From positions 1-64,000 of the forward strand of contig JAMAHW010000029.1 of NCBI GenBank assembly GCA_023627715.1: a stretch of 64,000 nt of DNA, read 5' to 3'. The stretch is from Periconia sp. R9002 (taxonomy: Eukaryota > Ascomycota > Dothideomycetes > Pleosporales > Periconiaceae). This document shows, in pieces, positions 1 to 9,589 of the stretch. Every line of letters begins with the position of its first letter. Position 1 is the stretch's first letter. Below the pieces are notes generated by a model. The model had not been told where the DNA came from, did not search any database, and saw nothing but the letters and a program-made list of their open reading frames with translations. The translations under genes were made by a program, and so were the position numbers.

Positions 1-3000
1 TATTAAAAAAGTTAACATTCTATAAATTAGGACTAATATATATTTTATCCTCTTTATAATATACTTAGTATCTACCTTTAGGGCTAGAGATATATTTAAT
101 ACCGTATAAGTAGTATATATAACATAGATTTTCCTTATTAGGTTATTACTATAAGAGAGTCCACCGCTAATAGCCCAAATTATATATCTAGACTACTAGT
201 CTAATAAGAAGGATACCCTCTTCTTTAGCTATCTAAAATCGTTTAGTAATAGTAGTAGCGTCTATAGGAATACTTTAAAAGTATTATTTAATATTATACT
301 TAGTTACTTTAGTAGTATTTTATTATTTATAAGTACTAAAGACTAAATTAGTATCTTTATTATTTACGTCCTATAGTTAAAGAATACTATAGCTTATAGT
401 AGAAGGCTTCTTATCTAACTTCTTACGTACTATAAAAGCGTACTCTTTATCTAAGTAATTACTAATAGGCGTAAGTACTTACTCTAGTATAGAAAGATTA
501 GTAAGTAGATAATATATATTACTATAAGGTATAGAGTTATTAAATTTTTATATATTATCTATACGTACTAATATAATATAAGTAGCGCACTACTTATCTA
601 GATTCTAAATCTATATAATAGACTTACTCTTTAAGTATAAAAAGTAACCTAAGGTAGCGTAAAAAGTATAAAGCTTTAACTTTTAGATCTTAAGTAAAAT
701 AGTAGTATAAACTTAAGCGCTATACGCTATATTTTTAGAGTAGTTAAGTATAATATAATTAATTATTTTATAGAGTATTTTTTTTAATTTACGAAGTGCT
801 TTATATAGCGTACACTCTTTTAGCTAAGATACTTATTATATAGTAAAAAGCTATAGTTCTTAAAAAAGTAATAAGTTCTAAATTACCTCTTTTATATAAT
901 TAATAAAGTAGTAAACCTAAGGCTAAAGTAAAGTATTATCCTAAATTATAGTAGTAGTACGTTTACGTAGAGTACAATTAGCTTACTTAACCTAACTATT
1001 TTACTAATAAGTATAAGGTGTAGATAGCTCTAGTGTCTTACTATTTTTAGCCTCTTATTTTTTTATTTTTACTATATAATAGGCATTATTATATTATAAA
1101 ACGTAGACTTTAACTATATTATATACTTTAAACTAAGTTACTATTTTAATAATAATACTATTACTGCTTTTTTTAGTCTTAAAAAAACGTACGTTACTAC
1201 TATAAAACGTAGAGTTAAAGCGTACTATAGTGTATTACTTACCTTATATACCTTTAATAAGGTTAGAACTCTATAAATTAAATACTATAAGTACGCTAAA
1301 GTCTATAAATAGTTAGCTAAATAAGTTATAAAGTATATAGCGTAGGGCGTGCGTAGTGTTATATATTAGATAAAGTTACTATAGGTAGGTAATAATCTAT
1401 TTATTAGTAAGTAAGATGCCTTTACCTTATTTTAGTACTAGACGTATATTATTAAGGCCTATATATCTAAGGCGATAATACTATTACTATATAAAGTTAG
1501 AAAAGTTAGCTATAATAATAGTAGAGACGCTATTACTATTATTAGAGTAGTTAGAGTTATTAAAAATAGCGTTACTTATAGTAGCTAGAGTAGCGCTAGT
1601 AGATAGGTCGTAAAAAATAGTAAAGTAATATAAATAATCTTTTTACTAAGTAAAAGTAACTTTTATACTATTTTAGTATACGTATATACCTTTAGTATTA
1701 CTAGTAAATATAGTTCTATTAGTATTTATTAACTATCTAGGTAAAATAAAATAGTATTATACGCTGCTTATAAAAAGTATATTATAAAGTATTAGTAGTA
1801 TATATTTACTTTTAAATATACGGACTATAGCTTAAATATTGCTACGTCCTTCTAAGAGTAGTTAACTATTACTAGCTAAGTTAATTATTATAGTTTAATT
1901 AGTATATAAGGAAAACTAAGTTCTATTATTAATAATATAATAACTAACTCTAGAATTTATTATCTAGATATTAATATTACTACTATTACTACCTACCTCT
2001 ATTTTACTACCTAAGTTTTTTATACTATCTATTATAATATCTTTTACTATTATATAAAGCTTAAGCTATACTATATTAGCTATAAATAGAGAAGTAGATA
2101 TAGATAAAGACTTATAGTTAATATTTATACCTTAGAAAGTAGTAACTATAGAAATAAAATTATTATTATTATTACTATTATTAGCGTTATTAAAAGAAGT
2201 ATAAGTATAGTAAGTAGAAGTAGAAAAAACCTTATTTTTATTCTTATAAGGTTTTTTACCTTTAGGCTAGACGTACTTATTATAATAGATACTATTAGCC
2301 TAATTATTTTTAAGCTTATAATACTTAGCCTTAGTATATCTAGAGTAATTATAGTAATTATATTTAGTCTAGGTAGAGGCTAAAATACCTTAAGAAGTAG
2401 GCGTTAAGGTAGATAGGTAGTTACAAAATATATAGCCTTATCTACTATAAGTAAAGTATATTAGTTCTACTAATTTTTAAGTTTAAATAAAACTACAACC
2501 TTATCTATAATATAAGCTAGAGCCTTATCTATAAAATCTACTATTATTATTTCTATAAAACTAACTATAGAATAAGCTATAACTACTACTATAACTACGT
2601 TTTTATTTTTATCCTTATTCTTAATTTTACTAGTTTTACTTATAGTAGTAGTTACGCTTATACTTAATAATATCTTTATATATTATAGTATAATTATCCT
2701 TACTATAGTTACTAGCTTTATTAACATTATATTTATCTAGAATACTAGTATATTACTAGTCTAAACTATTAAAAGTTTTAGTAAAAAGTAATTTATAGCT
2801 TATCTATCTAACTTTTTTATAGTTAAGCTATACCTTTTATATAGTAACTAAGTATTCCTCTATAAAATTAAATTTCTTACTACTAGTTATAGCTAAGATT
2901 TAATTAGACTTAGCTATAACCTTAGCGTTAGTAGGCTTAGTAAGTTTTATAAGCTTATCTTAAGCTTTCTTAAAACTCTTTATTATTTTAGCTATAGTAG

Positions 3001-3720
3001 TAATATTATACTAAAAGCTAGGAGATATAATCTTACTAAAAACTTAAATAGCTTTATAATAAACCTTCTAGTAGCGTTCTTATTATTAGTAATCCTCTAT
3101 AAATAACTACTTAGCTACCTTTATATAGATCTTAAAAAGTTAACTAACAACGTTACTACCTACTACTTAGGTAAAAAAGTCTATTACTTTAGGGCGTAGT
3201 ATACTTACTTATTTAGGAAAAAAGAGTAAAGTATCTTACTTCTAATCCTAGAACGCTATTTTAGTATAGGAGCTAATCTTAGGTTTTATAAGCTAGTAGG
3301 GATAATTACTAGTCTAAGATTTAAGGATATTATAGCTTATACTAAGTAGTAGAGCTATCTTATAATACTACTTAGTATAGTTATTTTTACCTTTTAGGAT
3401 AACTTAAAAAGTAGACTTCTACTTTATAGTCTTACTATCTATTATAGTAATAGTAATATATAATATAAGGTATAAGTATAATATAAGGCACTAGTATTAA
3501 TAGAACACTCTTTCTTCTAATATACGTAGAGCACGTTAATAGTATATAGAATATATTAAAGTAGCGCTTAAAGGCGTAGACAATAGACTATAAAAGCCTA
3601 TATTAGACTATAATTAAAATTAGAGTTACTAGACTAAAGCGCATAATAGTTACATAAAAAGCTCTATAACCTATAAGTACTAAAAAATAGAGAGTATATT
3701 AACTAATCTAGTAGCTATAT
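1..3720. repeat. RIP-mutated AT-rich transposon relic
   Basis: About 3.7 kb of extremely AT-rich sequence with no open reading frame of useful length on either strand. CpA and TpG are almost absent while TpA is everywhere; CpG (acgt, gcgt, tacg) is kept. That is the signature of repeat-induced point mutation acting on CpA, not of CpG deamination. RIP acts on duplicated DNA, so this is most likely a dead copy of a multi-copy mobile element. A minus-strand zinc-knuckle fossil at 2321-2362 suggests a retroelement read right to left. I could not recognise reverse transcriptase or integrase motifs. The left end lies outside the window. Confidence 0.85.
2321..2362 (-). other. Fossil CCHC zinc knuckle (retroelement Gag-like)
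   Basis: Read on the minus strand, one frame shows tyrosine codons (all TAT) at exactly the spacing Y-x2-Y-x4-Y-x4-Y. RIP turns TGY (Cys) and CAY (His) into TAY (Tyr), so this is what a C-x2-C-x4-H-x4-C zinc knuckle would look like after mutation. Such knuckles sit at the end of Gag in LTR retrotransposons and also occur in LINE ORF1. If the reading is right, Gag lies to the right and Pol to the left. The pattern is short, so chance is possible; the RIP context makes it credible. Confidence 0.55.
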
Positions 3721-3729
3721 ACAGGGGCA

Positions 3730-3779
3730 GTAGGTATATATACCTACTAGCCTACTACCTAGGCAGCAGCCTAGGCAGC
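3730..3779. repeat. Palindrome and direct repeats at relic/catalase boundary
   Basis: At the edge of the AT-rich block lies a perfect 18-bp palindrome (3730-3747, GTAGGTATATATACCTAC). It is followed by a 10-bp direct repeat CCTAGGCAGC at 3758-3767 and 3770-3779. Composition changes sharply to normal here. This is probably the terminus of the element, about 70 bp upstream of the first surviving catalase exon. Confidence 0.5.
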
Positions 3780-3847
3780 GGAACAAACGCTCTATGAATG
3801 GACATAATCACGTGACAGGGCTATAACCAACAGATTATCCTGTCTAG

Positions 3848-4703
3848 ACCATGAATTTACAGATCATGGACCCCAAAGACGCTGAGAACTACCGATGGAA
3901 CATTTTTGACATTACGAAGATTTGGCCGCAGAAAGATTATCCTCTGATCCCCGTGGGAAAACTCACCCTCAACAAGAATCCCGAGAACTTCTTCCAAGAT
4001 ATCGAACAGGCAGCGTTTTCTCCATCGGCACTTATTCCCGGTATTGGACCTACCGCAGATAGTATGTTGCAAGCGCGCATGTTCTCCTACCCCGATGCAG
4101 CGAGATATCGAGTTGGCCCCAATTACCAACAGCTTCCCTGCAATCGTCCCAAGTATGTGTACTCACCGTACAACCGAGATGGACCAATGCGATTCGATGG
4201 GAACTACGGCTCCGATCCTGACTATGGTAAGGATTCAGCTTGAACCAACATCTACCTTTTGTTTAAAGTATTTACTCACGCGCATGTAGTCCGCTCTTCC
4301 TTCAAGACATTGACACTGGGACCTGGCGACGTAGCCCACGACGAATGGGTTGGCAAGGTCGGTGCATTCACATCTGAAGTCAACGACGACGACTGGATCC
4401 AAGCGCGCGACTTCTGGCATATTCTCAAGGATAGGGGCGACGATGAGCTATTCATTGGAAATTTGACGAGTCATGTGAGCAAAGCTCTCCCGCAGGTGCA
4501 GAAGGAAACCATCAGTAAGTTTCAAAAATTCGCACCACAAATAGAGTTTGTGACCCAGGCTGACAATGGCGTTAGAAATGTTTACGAAGGTGTATGAGGA
4601 GATTGGCGAACGGATGCAGAAGGCTCTTGATGAGTTGAATAATGCTCCAGATCATAGTAAGGCACCGTACGGAGTACAGGAGGCTCTGGGCGGAGGCTAT
4701 TAG
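3848..4703 (+). pseudogene. Catalase, 5'-truncated
   Basis: Haem catalase, C-terminal half only. Deduced exons 3848-4226, 4290-4514 and 4576-4703 join in frame to 243 residues plus stop, against about 500 for a small-subunit catalase. The protein opens with [19 protein letters not shown], normally mid-protein, and keeps the proximal haem-tyrosine region ([14 protein letters not shown]) and the C-terminal DVAHDEWVGKV block. The catalytic His and Asn belong to the missing N-terminal half. The first exon is preceded by an intron acceptor (tctag at 3843-3847), and 70 bp further upstream the RIP-mutated element begins. So the upstream exon was displaced or deleted by the insertion. An initiation at 3851 is possible but could not give an active enzyme. 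The surviving coding part shows no RIP damage and the frame is intact, so the loss may be recent, or the 5' half may lie left of the window. Confidence 0.8.
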
Positions 4704-5023
4704 ATATACCACGGCTTACCCTTCTGTCGAGCATCGGTGCGGGATTGCTGGTGATTGAAGTTTGATATCATCCAGATCGAGTGTAGTTGGAATACGAATA
4801 ATGCTAATTTCGGATCACGGATCGCAAAGTTTCATTGTTCTTCGAGTAACATTGAAGTTCGTATTTGTCTAATATGTTCTATTGAGGATTGTTATCTACA
4901 AAGGCACGGAGTGTGCAGTGTCAATAATATACTAAGAAATGAAAGAATTAGATTTCAGTGAAGACCTCCCGAAAGGTCAGAAGGCCTGGTCTGAAACCCT
5001 TTCCATCCTGAAGAACCATTGCC
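4704..5023. other. Intergenic, nothing recognised
   Basis: Convergent 3' ends of the catalase remnant and the cupin gene; AT-rich tail sequence. No gene or repeat seen. Confidence 0.6.
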
Positions 5024-5859
5024 CTAACTGAGATTGCAGCGCTTAAGGCACTGGTCAACCATCTCCACAGTACGAGCCGGAAGCAGCCCACGAACCGCCG
5101 CAAATCCCTCAGGACCAACCTCCCTCCTCGCCACCGTCGAATTTCCACGCGTAGGATCCTGCAGCACAGCCGTGCTCCCCGCATCGTCGTTGGACAAAAC
5201 CGCGTAGAATCTAGCAGGCTTGCAATCTGTTGAGTTGTTGATCTGGAAGTGGATGGAGCCTTGAGGGAACACAATGCCCACATCCTTCTTCAGGACGGTT
5301 GAGACTTCCGGGAGGTTGGGGGATCGCAGGAGGATATCCTGCTCGGGGCTGAATGCGGCGTAGATTTCTCCCTCGTCGACATTGACGAAGAACTCGTGGG
5401 CGCGCGGGTGCACGTGTGGGAGGAAAATACCGCAGGGGCCTAGGGTGCCTCCGGTGAGAGACATGCCCGTTCCAAGGAGGATGGGGAAGCTTTCGGCATC
5501 GGCCTAAGATTCGATATCAGCATATTTCCCCTGGTTGGATCTACACATGACTACAGAATGGTGGTGGAACTTACGGTTGGAGCTACAGCTCCTTGACCTC
5601 CAGGAATAGGTGGAGCATTGGCGACATTCGCGCCAAAATCAAAAGTAGCAACTTTCGCCAGGCTTTCGGGATCAAGAGGCTCCTTTCCATCTTTCGTCCA
5701 GAGCTGTTTCTCTTTACCGAACTGGGTCGGGGTCGTGAGGAGTTTCGCAAGTAGCGCGGTGTTGTCTTCTGAGCCATCTACCCTCTTGACTGCGGGGACG
5801 GCTTGTACGGCAGCAAAGGCCAGGGAAGCAGCGAGAGCTTTGGAAAGAATCGACGGCAT
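5024..5859 (-). CDS. Secreted cupin (germin/spherulin-like)
   Basis: Extracellular cupin of the germin/spherulin-1A type; 254 residues from exons 5859-5575 and 5503-5024, with a 71-bp phase-0 intron. The first 20 residues (MPSILSKALAASLAFAAVQA) form a signal peptide. Cupin motif 1 is visible around LPHVHPRAHEFF (two His plus His/Glu metal ligands). Motif 2 is GIVFPQGSIHFQINN, with the conserved P-x-G-x2-H-x3-N. Germins bind Mn and may act as oxalate oxidase or superoxide dismutase; fungal spherulin-like proteins have no settled reaction, so I do not assign one. A TATA-like box lies about 120 bp upstream of the ATG. The splice is supported by continuity of the family pattern into LLGTGMSLTGG. 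Confidence 0.88.
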
Positions 5860-5979
5860 GATTTACTTCTGGAAATTGGTTGTCTTGGTAGATATGGAGA
5901 TTGGATAGTGGTGTTGTAGTGAGGATGTAGCGATGGTAGAGAAGGGAGTGTTGACTGGTTTTCTCGACGTCGGTTATGT

Positions 5980-5987
5980 CTTTTATA
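5980..5987 (-). promoter_or_regulatory. TATA box of the cupin gene
   Basis: TATAAAAG on the minus strand, roughly 120 bp upstream of the cupin ATG at 5859; position and orientation suit a core promoter. Confidence 0.45.
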
Positions 5988-6712
5988 TGAATGCCTATTC
6001 AGATCCAAGACTTTTTAGATGTGGCTATGATAAATTATTTCAAATGATTTTTTGGAGCCTTGAATCATGGGGGCGAAACTAGATCGGATCTCGGATCTCG
6101 CATATCGCATCTCGGTCCCCGCAATGTTTATGCAGCACGGACATTTTGTTGCTCAGGATGATGATGTTGAATACAAGAATGAGAAAATGAACGAGTATTG
6201 CAATAAAGGTAACTTTATGATATTTAGCACTTGCATTAGATAATTTTATTTCCAACTTACCATTTATGGAACATCGGCGGCTTTAGACTCGGACATATTT
6301 AATAGTACAAACGTTTGAAAAAGACCAACATCAAACGCGGGCCACCAGTAGGTGTTACAAGATAATAACACAGAGAGCCAAAGAAATATGATAGTTTGAC
6401 CGAGTCAATGATTAGAGTACCTAGCAACGCGATGATCACGTACAAAACCAAAAAGAGTAGTTAATATCAATTGCAATGTTACTTGAAGTAGTTTAAGAAA
6501 TTTCGCAGGTGTCCTAGTCTTCGCAATTGATGTGAAGGAATCACCCAACTTGGCAATATGCGCATTGTTCCGTTGCCAGTGTATGAGAAACGCAACTTCA
6601 CAAATTTCTACGCACAGCAGACTCAAGCATTCTGAGAATCGTGTGACCAAGTTTTCTAGGGATCTGCGAAATTGATGTAGTCCCATATCGTGGGTACAAA
6701 ATTAGCTATAGA

Positions 6713-6773
6713 CAACCGGGGTGGTTACAGGATATTCTCGTCTTGATACGCCACGCCACATGGTGTCTCGATA
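6713..6773 (+). repeat. Degenerate repeat family 1, copy 1
   Basis: About 61 bp beginning CAACCGGGGTGG and containing TACGCCACGCCACATGG. It aligns with 9491-9554. In the best-matching 27 bp five of six differences are C/T or G/A transitions, in the direction expected if the second copy had been mutated by RIP. Confidence 0.45.
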
Positions 6774-7704
6774 CTTGAAAACACTGCTTTGTAGCCTCAT
6801 GTCGCTATTATTCGTTTGCCGATCTTGGGCGGAGCTTCCGGTCGCAAAATAATCACACAAGCATGGCTTGTGGCGCAGCCGCATTGGCCACGCAATTGCG
6901 GCTGAACCTACTCGTAATCTTACGTTGCACCTCTCTCAATGTTGAATCCGGCCTCGTGATTCGATCTAATTCACTATTTTGAAAATGCAAAGCTGTGCCT
7001 GAGAGCCATTGGGTGCTGACGTGAAAGGTGTAGATGAATTCGGTAGTAAATTTGCATTACCTGTCCCATGACTGCCGTGATACGTCGGGCCTATGTTTCC
7101 ATCGAACGCCGATCATGTTGGGGACCTTATCGGTCTTGCCTATGCTGATCCAGTATCTCTTAAAGCTCAGTCATCAATATTAGGCGTTCCCATCACTTGA
7201 ACAGACCTATCAGAGTCGCAATTCTAGTGTTTGCGAGGGAGGACAATATATTTACAGCTCCGTTATAGGAGAAACGATATTTTGAGGGTGTTCCCTCAAC
7301 TCCTGTGATTACGTGAGAAACGTTCAGCTGAATCGCTATACCGTAAAATCTAGCCAATAAGATACACTAGATGGACCAAGAGTTAACTACATGTAGAAAA
7401 GAGCTAACTCTTTAAGCTGAGCTTGAGACCTCATCTAACCTCAAGACGTTAACCTCCTGCTCTATCAAAAGATACTGATCTGTGCGGTGTTTTACGGTAA
7501 ATGTTTTTTGTTCTGATTAGCGAGCAGCATGTTCCTTTGCCACCCCCAACGCAACCTCCCTTTGAAGCTCCCAAGTAGGCATGCTTTAGTTGTGCCTGAG
7601 GCTATATAACATTCAAATCCGACTTTCGTCAAGCGCCACGCTAGAATCTTTTTTGGACTCCTTCTGCTTTGGGGCACCATCATCACACTATAAATGCTGG
7701 GAAG

Positions 7705-9416
7705 ATGACAGGAGTAATCAAATCGTCCCGATGCGGCACTTGTCGAAGAAGAAAAGTTAAAGTTGGTGATACACCTAGCCTAATTTCTTACCCTGTCTAA
7801 CCACAAAACGTCAGTGCGATGAAGTGAAGCCGGTTTGTGGGCCTTGCCAGAAAAAGAACCGCATCTGTGAGGAACCAGTGTCAAAATACAAGTTCACCGG
7901 GGAGATTTCACTGCTTCCTGCATCTGCACGGTTACCTACCAAAGAGTCAGCGCCGTCTCTCAAACTTCAAAACATTACTGTTATCCGTTCGATTCCTACC
8001 AGTGATGGCGTTGGCTCATTCCAAACGATGCGGCTCATTGACCGGCAGCGTCGTCGACGTGGTAAACAGATCAACGAGGAGAAAACCATTATTTCGAAAA
8101 GCCCACCAATGTCTGCAACTGAATCTCTTCAACAGATCCTTTGTTATTCCTTCCAGGCGCACGTGGAAGGTTGGAGTATCAAAGCTCTTGCTACCTTTGT
8201 GACTGAGATACCTGCCCGAATCGGTCATTCAGAAGCCTTGGATAGTGCAGTGGCTTGCCTTGTCCACTGCCACTCTTCTTTGTGTTCCAAGAAGCTTCCA
8301 CATGAAGATCCGATACAAGCAAAGCTGTACACAAAGTGTCTTGTTTCATTACAAAAAGCCTTGAAGGATCCCGTTGAAGGTTACACAGACGAAACTCTGG
8401 CAGCTGTCAGCATAATTGGGCAAATTGAGATGTTTGGAGGTGGATCCCAAGGGACGGCAAAGTGGATATCGCACGCTGGCGGTGCTGCGAGACTGCTTCA
8501 AGTGCGCGGTCCAGGATATTGTCAATCGAGGTTCTCCAAGATACTTTTGTCTCTTACACGACAGCACTGCGTAGGTTCTCCCCTACTCTCCATACTAATG
8601 TTTGCAGTCGATTCTTCGAACATTCCAGCACTTAGGTTATCGCGGGAGCTAACATTTTACTACCAGATAATGGTGTCTGTTAGCCGCAACGAAGACTGCT
8701 TTCTGGCAGAGAGCCCATGGCAACAGATTTCCTTCGAAGAGATGTACACGGAGGAATTGCATCCTTTCGTAATCAACTTCACCTCATCTCTTTTAGTCCT
8801 TCCATCCATCATCAAGCAAGTAAGACTGTTTCATTACAGGCCAGATATGGTTGACCCAATCTCCATATACCACCAAATCTCCAGATTGCGCCATTCTTTC
8901 GCAGAGGTTTCCGACTATATCAATACCAAATTAAATGACGGTACGACTATCACTGAAGTTCCGACACAAACCGACGATTCCCTCACTCCATTTGTGTATA
9001 ACTTCACTTCGAATCCACTCGCTAGTCTCTGCGCGGCGTACTGGTGTTTCCAAATCATAGTAGACACGTTGATGGCGAGATTTCTCCCATTTCGGCCACT
9101 TCCAACAGATATTGGCTGTGAGACCGCTTCATCCATGGTGTCTTTCGAAGAACTTTGCGATAGCTGTATCCAAGCACGGGAACACATTATCAAGTCCTAC
9201 GAATTTTCAGAACAGAGACAACCCTTCGATGTAGTGTACATGGCTGCTCCAATGATCTTTGCATATCACGGTGCGACAGATATTGAGCGGGAGTGGATTA
9301 TAGAAAGACTATGGAGGGTTGGAGAGCTGGTTCCAAATTCCAGGAAGATCTGGGGTAAGCAAGGGTTGGATTTCATCTACAAATGTTTTCTCGGTGAGCC
9401 AATGGAGACGATCTAA
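7705..9416 (+). CDS. Zn2Cys6 fungal transcription factor
   Basis: Nuclear DNA-binding regulator of 552 residues. Exon 1 is 7705-7761 and exon 2 is 7815-9416, split by a 53-bp intron inside the zinc cluster. After splicing the cluster is perfect: C10-x2-C13-x6-C20-x6-C27-x2-C30-x6-C37, with the basic RRRKVK between. The intron donor is GTTGGT (not the strongest consensus) and the acceptor gtcag. The C-terminal part (from roughly residue 130) resembles the Fungal_trans_2 regulatory domain, for example ISHAGGAARLLQVRGP and CFLAESPW. A 37-nt GTAGGT...TTTGCAG stretch at 8571-8607 looks like a minimal intron but removing it breaks the frame, so I keep it as coding. Target genes are unknown; it converges on the RelA/SpoT homologue downstream. 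Confidence 0.88.
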
Positions 9417-9490
9417 AAAAAACAGGCTGGACGTGTGTATTTTGTGGCGTCCACGGGTGTGTTACATTGAGAGTACAAGTCAGATTCACG

Positions 9491-9554
9491 CAACCAGGGT
9501 TATTACAGTACATAATCAGTGTCTTAGTACGCCACGCTACATAATATCTTGATT
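9491..9554 (+). repeat. Degenerate repeat family 1, copy 2
   Basis: Starts CAACCAGGGTTATTACAG and contains TACGCCACGCTACATAAT. It matches 6713-6773, mostly with transitions. It lies in the 173-bp gap between the convergent regulator and RelA/SpoT-homologue genes. Confidence 0.45.
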
Positions 9555-9589
9555 ACGAGCGAATTTTTAGTCGGGGTTTAATATGAAAC

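Larger units (their letters stand above)
5860..7704. other. Intergenic, 1.8 kb
   Basis: Divergent promoters of the cupin (left) and the Zn2Cys6 regulator (right). Minus-strand ORFs of 93 codons (6405-6686) and 60 codons (6702-6884) resemble no family I know. The stretch carries one copy of a degenerate repeat (6713-6773) shared with 9491-9554. Confidence 0.5.

Noticed and set aside
6405..6686. 93-codon minus-strand ORF, partly hydrophobic
   Set aside because: Could be a gene relic, but I find no family resemblance and no supporting exon.
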